A DNA stretch of 9,022 bases from Nitrospirae bacterium CG1_02_44_142. GTDB taxonomy: Bacteria > Nitrospirota > Thermodesulfovibrionia > Thermodesulfovibrionales > UBA1546. Below are positions 4,792 to 9,022 of the stretch, one piece after another. Position numbers and translations under genes: made by a program. The stretch lies in assembly GCA_001871685.1 (NCBI GenBank), contig MNVK01000011.1, positions 1-9,022 on the forward strand, read 5' to 3'. Each line of letters starts with the position of its first letter. Within the stretch, counting starts at the first letter, position 1. The notes beneath the pieces are model-generated. The model was not told the origin of the DNA. It searched no databases and was given only the letters and a program-made list of their open reading frames with translations.

Positions 4792-5634
4792 ATGAAGATT
4801 CTAATTACAGGCTCGGAGGGCATGCTCGCACGGGATTTAATGCCTGTCCTGAAAGAAAATCATGAGATGATGCCGCTTTCAAAAAAGGAGATGGACATTA
4901 CTCAAAAAGATGCTGTTATAAAAAATATAAAAAGCAGCGCTCCTGATATAGTAATCAATTGCGCCGCATATACAAAGGTAGATACGGCTGAGGAAGAAAG
5001 TGTAAGTGCCTTTCAGGTAAACGGCATAGGCGTTCAAAATCTTGCCATTGCGTGCACAGAGATGCAAATCCCTTTATGCCATATAAGCACGGACTATGTT
5101 TTTGACGGCAGGAAAGGCAGGCCTTATACGCCGTTTGACAATACGAATCCGTTAAGTGTTTATGGCGAGTCAAAACTTGCAGGAGAAAGATATATTCAAT
5201 GGCTTATGAATAAGTTTTATATAGTAAGGACCAGCGGGCTTTATGGCAGAGGAGATAATAATTTTGTGTTGACAATTCTCAGGCTTGCTAAAGAGCAGCA
5301 ATCAGTGAAAGTTGTTACAGACCAGATATGTTCTCCAACGTCTACTTTAAGTCTATCCGCCGGAATAAAGAAACTTATAGAGAGCGGGAATTTCGGAATA
5401 TATCACATCACTGATGATTCCGGCGGCGGCATAAGCTGGTTTAATTATGCGAGAGAGATTGTTTCAATGGCAGGCATCAGCGCAGATATAATCCCGGTAA
5501 CTTCTGAGGAGTTTTCCCGCCCTGCAAAACGTCCTGCGTATTCCGTGCTTGACACGGAAATTACAAGACTTGCAGTAGGCTATGCGCCGGAGAAACGCGA
5601 AGTGGCCCTTAAAAAATTTCTTTCTTTGAAATGA
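4792..5634 (+). CDS. rmlD: dTDP-4-dehydrorhamnose reductase
   Basis: This 280-residue SDR reduces dTDP-4-keto-L-rhamnose to dTDP-L-rhamnose with NAD(P)H, completing the pathway. It shows the nucleotide-binding start MKILITGSEGMLA (usual form GxxGxLG), VINCAAYTKVDTAEEE (54-69), STDYVFDG (99-106), and SVYGESKLAGE with catalytic Tyr124 and Lys128, then RTSGLYG (146-152) and DQICSPTST (177-185). Length matches the family (280-300). A strong AGAGGAGAG directly precedes the ATG, and the gap to rmlB is 15 bp, so the two are cotranscribed. The set RmlA, RmlC-like, RmlB, RmlD makes the rhamnose pathway complete in this window. Confidence 0.94.
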   Translation: MKILITGSEGMLARDLMPVLKENHEMMPLSKKEMDITQKDAVIKNIKSSAPDIVINCAAYTKVDTAEEESVSAFQVNGIGVQNLAIACTEMQIPLCHISTDYVFDGRKGRPYTPFDNTNPLSVYGESKLAGERYIQWLMNKFYIVRTSGLYGRGDNNFVLTILRLAKEQQSVKVVTDQICSPTSTLSLSAGIKKLIESGNFGIYHITDDSGGGISWFNYAREIVSMAGISADIIPVTSEEFSRPAKRPAYSVLDTEITRLAVGYAPEKREVALKKFLSLK

Positions 5635-5652
5635 ATAAAGTTCTGATACCTA

Positions 5653-5682
5653 TTGACTAAACTGATTTTTATGTGATATTGT
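5653..5682 (+). promoter_or_regulatory. Candidate promoter for a leaderless regulator transcript
   Basis: TTGACT (5653-5658) and TATTGT (5677-5682) are 18 bases apart. Counting about seven bases from the -10 puts the transcription start at or next to the A of the ATG at 5690. The start has no Shine-Dalgarno, which agrees with a leaderless mRNA. The pair is imperfect at the -10 (4 of 6). Confidence 0.5.
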
Positions 5683-5698
5683 TCATGGTATGAACAAT
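5678..5698. promoter_or_regulatory. 21-bp palindrome over the regulator start codon (operator candidate)
   Basis: ATTGTTCAT (5678-5686) and ATGAACAAT (5690-5698) are perfect inverted copies with GGT between them. The palindrome covers the candidate -10, the start site and the first three codons of the winged-helix gene. Size, symmetry and position are those of an operator for a dimeric winged-helix repressor, so self-repression is the simplest reading. A start-codon hairpin in the RNA would give a similar outcome. Confidence 0.6.
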
Positions 5699-6268
5699 CA
5701 TCCGCGTGAGGATATATCTCTCAAACTGTTTGACGAACTTACAAAGGAGTCTGTGATTACTCAGCGGGCCTTGGCTGACCGCATTGGGGTTGCCCTCGGG
5801 TTAGTTAACGCATATATAAAGAGACTCTACAGAAAAGGGCACATAAAAATTAAGAATCTCCCCAGCAACAGAGTCAAGTATATAATCACCCCAAAGGGTT
5901 TTGCAGAGAAGGCAAAACTTACCTACAGCTACATGAACCGCTCAATGGACTATTTCAGAGACGTCCGGCAGAAGATTGAGCAGACCTATGCGGTTATGCT
6001 GGCCTCCGATGTTGAGAATATTCTTCTCTGGGGCGATGGAGAGGTTGCCGAGTTATGTTATATCTCTGCCAGGGGGCTGCCGCTTAAGATTGTCGGTGTT
6101 GTTGCTGACAGAGGGATGGAAAAGGGATTCTTCGGGCATAACGTCTATTCAATAGAGAATGTCAATGGAATTGAGTATGATGCAATACTGGTTGCATCCC
6201 TTGACGGCAGGACCAGTGAAAAGATAAATAAGGCAGGTGTAAATTCTGAAAGGGTTTATTATTTATGA
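5690..6268 (+). CDS. Winged-helix regulator with Rossmann-like C-terminal domain
   Basis: This 192-residue protein starts with a winged helix-turn-helix (about 8-75): helices LKLFDELTKE, ITQRALADRIG and the recognition helix ALGLVNAYIKRLYRKG, then wing KIKNLPSNRVKYIITPKG, close to the EPS-associated MarR-type regulators found in polysaccharide loci. A linker helix (about 76-108) leads to a second part (109-192), ILLWGDGEVAELC...KIVGVVAD...YDAILVAS, alternating strands and helices with a GxGxxA-like loop (GDGEVA, 115-120) as in small NAD/CoA-binding Rossmann folds. It may bind DNA and sense a nucleotide or nucleotide-sugar; this is inference. The ATG lacks a ribosome site and lies in a palindrome. 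The stop overlaps the next start (ATGA), so it is coupled to the antiterminator. Confidence 0.78.
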   Translation: MNNHPREDISLKLFDELTKESVITQRALADRIGVALGLVNAYIKRLYRKGHIKIKNLPSNRVKYIITPKGFAEKAKLTYSYMNRSMDYFRDVRQKIEQTYAVMLASDVENILLWGDGEVAELCYISARGLPLKIVGVVADRGMEKGFFGHNVYSIENVNGIEYDAILVASLDGRTSEKINKAGVNSERVYYL

Positions 6269-6813
6269 TTAGCATGGAATTAACTGATATTTCGGGCGCT
6301 TATCGTTGCGACTCGCAACCGAGCTGGTATGCTGTTCATGTTAAATCCCGCCATGAGTTTAAAGTGGTGGAAAGATTAACAAAATCCGGCATAGAGACTT
6401 TCCTGCCTGCTGTTGAGAGGCTCAGCAGATGGAAGGACAGGAAGAAGTTAATAAATTTCCCTCTTTTTCCCTGTTATATCTTTGTCCATATGCATAAGAT
6501 TTATGAAGCCATGCTGATTGTCTTGAAAACTCAAGGGGTTGTAAGATTCATTGGCATTAATCAGTGTGAGCCGGAGCCTGTCCCGGAAGACCAGATAATT
6601 TATTTAAAAAAGGCTGTTGAAAGCAAAGAAACCCTGGACCCCTATCCGTATTTAAAAGAAGGCCAGAGGGTAAGGATAAAAATGGGGCCTCTTGCAGGCG
6701 TGGAAGGTGTTCTTGTGGAAAGGAAAGGACAGCATCTCCTTGTTCTTTCCGTTGATATACTCAGGCAAGGCGTGTCGCTGAAGATAGACGCTTTAGAAGT
6801 AGAAAGAGTTTAG
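6265..6813 (+). CDS. NusG-family transcription antiterminator (RfaH/UpxY-like)
   Basis: This 182-residue NusG paralogue probably rides on RNA polymerase to help it through the long polysaccharide operon. The NGN domain (about 19-125) starts with WYAVHVKSRHEFKVVERL and has LFPCYIFVHM (67-76; the Cys replaces the Gly common in the family) and GVVRFIG (91-97). The KOW domain (about 131-182) has EGQRVRIKMGPLAGVEGVLV. NusG proper is usually near ribosomal genes; position beside sugar-nucleotide genes argues for a specialised UpxY/RfaH/LoaP-type factor. AAAGGG lies 10 bases before the ATG, which overlaps the upstream stop by 4 bp. Residues 1-18 precede the conserved domain and include a 15-bp palindrome (6305-6319), so an ATG at 6274 remains possible. 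Confidence 0.88.
   Translation: MISMELTDISGAYRCDSQPSWYAVHVKSRHEFKVVERLTKSGIETFLPAVERLSRWKDRKKLINFPLFPCYIFVHMHKIYEAMLIVLKTQGVVRFIGINQCEPEPVPEDQIIYLKKAVESKETLDPYPYLKEGQRVRIKMGPLAGVEGVLVERKGQHLLVLSVDILRQGVSLKIDALEVERV
6305..6319. repeat. 15-bp palindrome within the antiterminator gene
   Basis: GTTGCGA and TCGCAAC flank a single C (7-1-7), in the part encoding YRCDSQ just before the conserved NGN domain. Arms of this length can arise by chance. It is recorded because it lies in a non-conserved N-terminal extension and shares its geometry with the palindromes in rmlA and rmlB. Confidence 0.55.
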
Positions 6814-6832
6814 AGTAATGCGTGATGAGTAA
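6813..6832 (+). repeat. Left direct repeat of the four-helix-bundle cassette
   Basis: A 20-bp unit beginning GAGTAATGCGT matches 7202-7221 at 18 of 20 positions. Its first base is the last base of the antiterminator stop codon, so repeat-bearing DNA begins exactly where the upstream gene ends. Internally it is made of TAATG/TGATGAGT units. Confidence 0.7.
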
Positions 6833-6837
6833 TGAAT

Positions 6838-7200
6838 ATGAAAACACATAAAGATTTGGATGTGTGGAATAGGGCAATGGAATTGGCAGAAAAAACTTAT
6901 GCTCTAACAATGGATTTTCCTCAGAAAGAGCAATATGGCATAGTATCACAAATAAGACGCTCAGCGATATCCATTCCCAGTAACATCGCAGAAGGAGCAG
7001 CGAGACACTCAAATAAAGAGTTTATCCAGTTTCTTTATATAGCTTTAGGTTCGTTAGCAGAGTTGGAAACACAGATGTTGTTGAGCCAGAGATTAGGGTT
7101 TCTTAAAGACGGCAGCGTTTTGTTAGAGCTTGAAGATATAAGAAAAATGTTGCTTGGATTAATACGATTCTTAAAACATAAAGATAAGCGTGATGAGTGA
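6838..7200 (+). CDS. Four-helix-bundle protein, 23S rRNA intervening-sequence family
   Basis: This 120-residue protein belongs to the four-helix-bundle family first found in 23S rRNA intervening sequences and related to Avd accessory proteins of diversity-generating retroelements. Typical features are the start KDLDVWNRAMELAEKTYALT, FPQKEQYGIVSQIRRSAISIPSNIAEGAAR (about 29-58), FIQFLYIALGSLAELETQM (about 63-81) and a final LEDIRKMLLGLIRFL helix. The molecular role is unknown; no reverse transcriptase or rRNA is nearby. ATGs at 6832 and 6838 are both possible; 6838 gives the usual MKTHKDLDVW. There is no Shine-Dalgarno: the start lies just past a repeat, and the last codons (KRDE-stop) are made of the same GATGAGT repeat units. 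It separates the antiterminator from the genes it probably serves. Confidence 0.88.
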   Translation: MKTHKDLDVWNRAMELAEKTYALTMDFPQKEQYGIVSQIRRSAISIPSNIAEGAARHSNKEFIQFLYIALGSLAELETQMLLSQRLGFLKDGSVLLELEDIRKMLLGLIRFLKHKDKRDE

Positions 7201-7281
7201 TGAGTAATGCGTAATGAGTGAAACCTTTTGAGAAATTTACATTTATTATTTACTCATCACGCATAACGCATAACGCATCAC
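7197..7281. repeat. Right-end repeats: direct copy plus imperfect inverted repeat
   Basis: The direct copy (7202-7221) of the left 20-mer is followed by an inverted, related array: 7197-7220 and 7258-7281 are inverted copies matching at 20 of 24 positions around a 37-base AT-rich spacer. The right arm contains a tandem CATAACG unit. The RNA would form a long stem, possibly ending or protecting the upstream transcript. The structure could be the right boundary of a mobile cassette. Confidence 0.7.
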
Positions 7282-7308
7282 TGTTTACGGACAGGCCTTC
7301 TTGGTTAT

Positions 7309-7328
7309 TATCCTCTTAATTGAGGATA
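7309..7328. promoter_or_regulatory. 7-bp hairpin in the leader-like region
   Basis: TATCCTC (7309-7315) and GAGGATA (7322-7328) pair perfectly around TTAATT. The hairpin lies in the 210-bp gap 7201-7410 between the four-helix-bundle gene and the small-gene pair, upstream of a promoter candidate. It might be an operator, or an RNA element used by the NusG paralogue if transcription enters from upstream. The rest of the gap (7329-7410) shows only the promoter candidate and a short T-run (7390-7397). Confidence 0.35.
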
Positions 7329-7349
7329 TGTGACTGAGAGGGCGGAGCA

Positions 7350-7379
7350 TTGCCGGGGATCGGACATCATTTATATGAT
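7350..7379 (+). promoter_or_regulatory. Candidate promoter for the small-gene pair and downstream ugd
   Basis: TTGCCG (7350-7355) and TATGAT (7374-7379) are 18 bases apart. The -10 matches 5 of 6 consensus bases and the -35 matches 4 of 6. Transcription would start near 7386, about 25 bases before the ATG at 7411. It would give the downstream genes a promoter of their own, separate from the regulator operon. Confidence 0.4.
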
Positions 7380-7410
7380 ATGTTCTACCTTTTTTTAATT
7401 TGATAAAGAC

Positions 7411-7728
7411 ATGACTGGCGTCAAAGAATCAAAATTTGCAGTAATGTTGACGCCGAAAGACAGGTATCGTCATAGACATGTCAGGTTTAGAGGAGATGTC
7501 CTCAGTTTTGTTGTGCAGTATGAAACCAACTTAGAGGGTAAATGGCTGCCTGTGGTAAGATATGATACAGAGCATGGTTTTGCCCATCGTGACCTTTTTG
7601 ATAAAAAGGGCAATAAAAAGAAGACGCCGATGTTCACTGAAGATTATAACGAGGCATTGACCTTCGCCGAATACGATATAAAATCAAACTGGGGAATATA
7701 TAAAAAAGCCTTTTTGGGAGGCGCTTAA
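7411..7728 (+). CDS. Small conserved-looking protein of unknown function, first of a pair
   Basis: I do not assign a function to this 105-residue protein. It is basic in its N-terminal part (SKFAVMLTPKDRYRHRHVRFRGD, about 7-29). A beta-like core VLSFVVQYETNLEGKWLPVVRYDTEHGFAHRD follows (about 30-61), then a charged loop (LFDKKGNKKKTPMF) and a helix (YNEALTFAEYDIKSNW). It resembles a family of small proteins with a conserved VVRYDTxHGFxHRD stretch that I associate with DUF7718, though that label is from memory. No signal peptide or membrane segment is visible. The ATG has only a weak AAAG upstream; an internal ATG at 7444 is less likely. Its stop is one base from the next start, and that gene's Shine-Dalgarno (GGGAGG, 7716-7721) lies inside this reading frame, so the two are coupled. 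Confidence 0.75.
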   Translation: MTGVKESKFAVMLTPKDRYRHRHVRFRGDVLSFVVQYETNLEGKWLPVVRYDTEHGFAHRDLFDKKGNKKKTPMFTEDYNEALTFAEYDIKSNWGIYKKAFLGGA

Positions 7729-7729
7729 G

Positions 7730-8005
7730 ATGAAAATAAAAGATGAAGATATTTTTATAAGGAATTCCGAATTAAGTATGGAGTTCAGCAGATATGTATT
7801 AGAACACCCTGAGATAGATGACATTCTGACAGAAGATAAAGTTATTATATTCTTGCCGAAATTTGATGCTGAATTAAAAGACTTTAATTTAAAAATGGCG
7901 AAAGAGATAGAGGCTGAAGGCGGGAAAGTCCTTTACATAAAAGTAAGACAATTGTCTCCGAAAATTACATCACGATTGATTGGAGTAGAGGTTGGGGTAC
8001 ATTAG
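7730..8005 (+). CDS. DUF5647-like small protein, second of the pair
   Basis: This acidic 91-residue protein has the pattern NSELSMEFSRYVLEHPEIDD (12-31), then VIIFLPKFDAELKDFNLKMAKE (38-59) and a strand GGKVLYIKVRQL (65-76). This fits what I recall of the DUF5647 family, whose function is unknown. It looks like a compact alpha/beta soluble domain. GGGAGG eight bases before the ATG makes translation strong. With the basic protein encoded just upstream it forms a basic/acidic two-gene unit, the layout of a toxin-antitoxin or two-subunit module. That is inference from arrangement and size only, and the pair may instead be a housekeeping accessory. Ugd begins 30 bp downstream in the same direction. 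Confidence 0.75.
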   Translation: MKIKDEDIFIRNSELSMEFSRYVLEHPEIDDILTEDKVIIFLPKFDAELKDFNLKMAKEIEAEGGKVLYIKVRQLSPKITSRLIGVEVGVH

Positions 8006-8035
8006 CAAAAGCCAACAGGTTAGCGGTATTTTCAG

Positions 8036-9022
8036 ATGAAGATTTCAATCATAGGCACAGGATATGTAGGGCTTGTCACGGGCGCATGCATGGCGCAGAT
8101 GGGAAACAGCGTTTTTTGCGTTGATGTTGACAGGAAAAAGATAGACAACCTTAAGCGTGGGATTATTCCCATATACGAGCCAGGGCTTGAACCTCTGGTT
8201 GCTGAAAATTTCAGGCTTGGCACGTTGAGATTTACGACTGACATTAAAGAGGCGATTGACAACAGCGAGATTTGCTGCATAGCGGTCGGCACTCCGATGG
8301 GAGAAGACGGCAGCGCGGACCTGCAGCATGTTTTGCAGGCAGCCGGTGATATAGGCAAAAATATGACGCACTATATGATTATAGTAAACAAATCAACCGT
8401 GCCTGTAGGAACGGCGGATAAAGTTAGAGATGCTGTCAAAGGCGAGTTGAGCAAAAGGAAGGTTGAAATCCCCTTCGATGTTGTGTCCAATCCTGAATTT
8501 CTTAAAGAAGGGGCTGCTGTTGAAGATTTTATGAGGCCTGACAGGGTGATTGTAGGCGCGGATAATCAAAAGGCTCTTGAGAAGATAAAAGAACTGTATG
8601 CACCGTTTACAAAGAGTCACGAAAGGTTTATTTCTATGGATGTAAGAAGCGCTGAAATGACCAAGTATGCCGCCAATGCGATGCTTGCCGCAAAGATATC
8701 GTTTATGAATGAGATAGCCAATATCTGCGAGAGAGTGAGGGCAGATGTTAATAAGGTTAGGGTAGGAATAGGAAGCGACAGCAGAATAGGATACAGCTTT
8801 ATATATCCGGGCTGCGGATACGGCGGAAGCTGTTTCCCTAAGGACGTCAGGGCGCTGGAAAGATTAGCAACAGAAAATAAATATGCGGCCAAGATGCTCA
8901 GGGCGATTCAGGAAATAAATGATGCTCAGAAATTAGTCCTTGTCCATAAGGTTATAAAAAAATTCGGTAAAGACCTGAGCGGGCGCTTATTTGCTGTTTG
9001 GGGGTTATCTTTCAAACCCGAG
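8036..9022 (+). CDS. ugd: UDP-glucose 6-dehydrogenase, truncated by the window edge
   Basis: The frame is open for 329 codons to the right edge. The enzyme oxidises UDP-glucose twice with NAD to give UDP-glucuronate. The N-terminal Rossmann domain starts MKISIIGTGYVGLV with GTGYVG at 7-12, then the PIYEPGLEPL motif (about 45-54), AVGTPMGEDGSADL (about 83-96), KSTVPVGT (119-126), NPEFLKEG (152-159) and RPDRVIVG. The central domain has KYAANAMLAAKISFMNE (Lys210, Asn214) and GCGYGGSCFPKD with catalytic Cys266. The C-terminal UDP-binding domain lies beyond the window (family length about 440). There is only a poor ribosome site before the ATG, but MKISIIGTGYVG is the family's normal start. The product would feed the epimerase encoded at 895-1902. 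Confidence 0.95.
   Translation, partial: MKISIIGTGYVGLVTGACMAQMGNSVFCVDVDRKKIDNLKRGIIPIYEPGLEPLVAENFRLGTLRFTTDIKEAIDNSEICCIAVGTPMGEDGSADLQHVLQAAGDIGKNMTHYMIIVNKSTVPVGTADKVRDAVKGELSKRKVEIPFDVVSNPEFLKEGAAVEDFMRPDRVIVGADNQKALEKIKELYAPFTKSHERFISMDVRSAEMTKYAANAMLAAKISFMNEIANICERVRADVNKVRVGIGSDSRIGYSFIYPGCGYGGSCFPKDVRALERLATENKYAAKMLRAIQEINDAQKLVLVHKVIKKFGKDLSGRLFAVWGLSFKPE

Noticed and set aside
6838..7200. Diversity-generating retroelement accessory gene (Avd)
   Set aside because: The protein is of the same broad four-helix-bundle family, but no reverse transcriptase, template repeat or variable repeat is present in the window.
7189..7281. Short spaced repeats considered as a CRISPR array
   Set aside because: Units are 7-11 bp, overlapping and partly inverted, with no regular spacers and no cas genes. 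They fit repeat borders of the four-helix-bundle cassette.
8006..8035. GGTTAGCGGTA before ugd considered as an ops-like antiterminator site
   Set aside because: The match to the ops core is poor and the position, immediately before an internal gene, is wrong for a leader element.
8032..8371. Minus-strand frames opposite the start of ugd, and further ones at 8393-8892
   Set aside because: The plus strand is continuously open with every UDP-glucose dehydrogenase motif, so the minus frames are shadows.

Overview
The window looks like part of a bacterial exopolysaccharide or O-antigen locus with its own regulators and several small repeat-rich insertions. Moderate GC, G/C-rich palindromic repeats that also occur inside genes, a long-form RmlA, a winged-helix/Rossmann regulator and a NusG paralogue would suit a Nitrospirota- or Deltaproteobacteria-like anaerobe. 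That placement is an impression from gene style, not a measurement.

Layout. Bases 1-57 hold the first 19 codons of a leftward gene with a signal-peptide-like start. A leftward type II toxin-antitoxin pair follows (antitoxin 525-764, MazF/PemK-like toxin 188-532), with a 10-bp inverted repeat upstream. A leftward UDP-glucuronate 4-epimerase-like gene (895-1902) carries an in-frame palindromic repeat and seems to lack a short conserved segment. A 131-bp divergent region (1903-2033) with overlapping candidate promoters separates it from the rightward dTDP-L-rhamnose genes: rmlA (2034-3113), an rmlC-like gene (3144-3602), a 169-bp repeat mosaic (3603-3771), rmlB (3772-4776) and rmlD (4792-5634).

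The regulatory module is a winged-helix protein with a Rossmann-like C-terminal half (5690-6268), overlapping by 4 bp a NusG/RfaH/UpxY-type antiterminator (6265-6813). The first gene has no Shine-Dalgarno. A 9-bp-arm palindrome covers its start codon and candidate -10, which suggests a leaderless, self-repressed promoter. Next come a four-helix-bundle (23S rRNA intervening-sequence protein) gene framed by short direct repeats, a 210-bp leader-like gap, two tightly coupled small genes (7411-7728 and 7730-8005) and a UDP-glucose 6-dehydrogenase gene that runs off the right edge (8036-9022).

How it fits together. RmlA, RmlB, the RmlC-like protein and RmlD would convert glucose-1-phosphate to dTDP-L-rhamnose. 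Ugd would make UDP-glucuronate, which the epimerase, if active, would turn into UDP-galacturonate. Both are sugar donors for surface polysaccharide. The two regulators probably control initiation and elongation of the long operon. The toxin-antitoxin pair, the four-helix-bundle gene and the small-gene pair look like accessory insertions in this locus.
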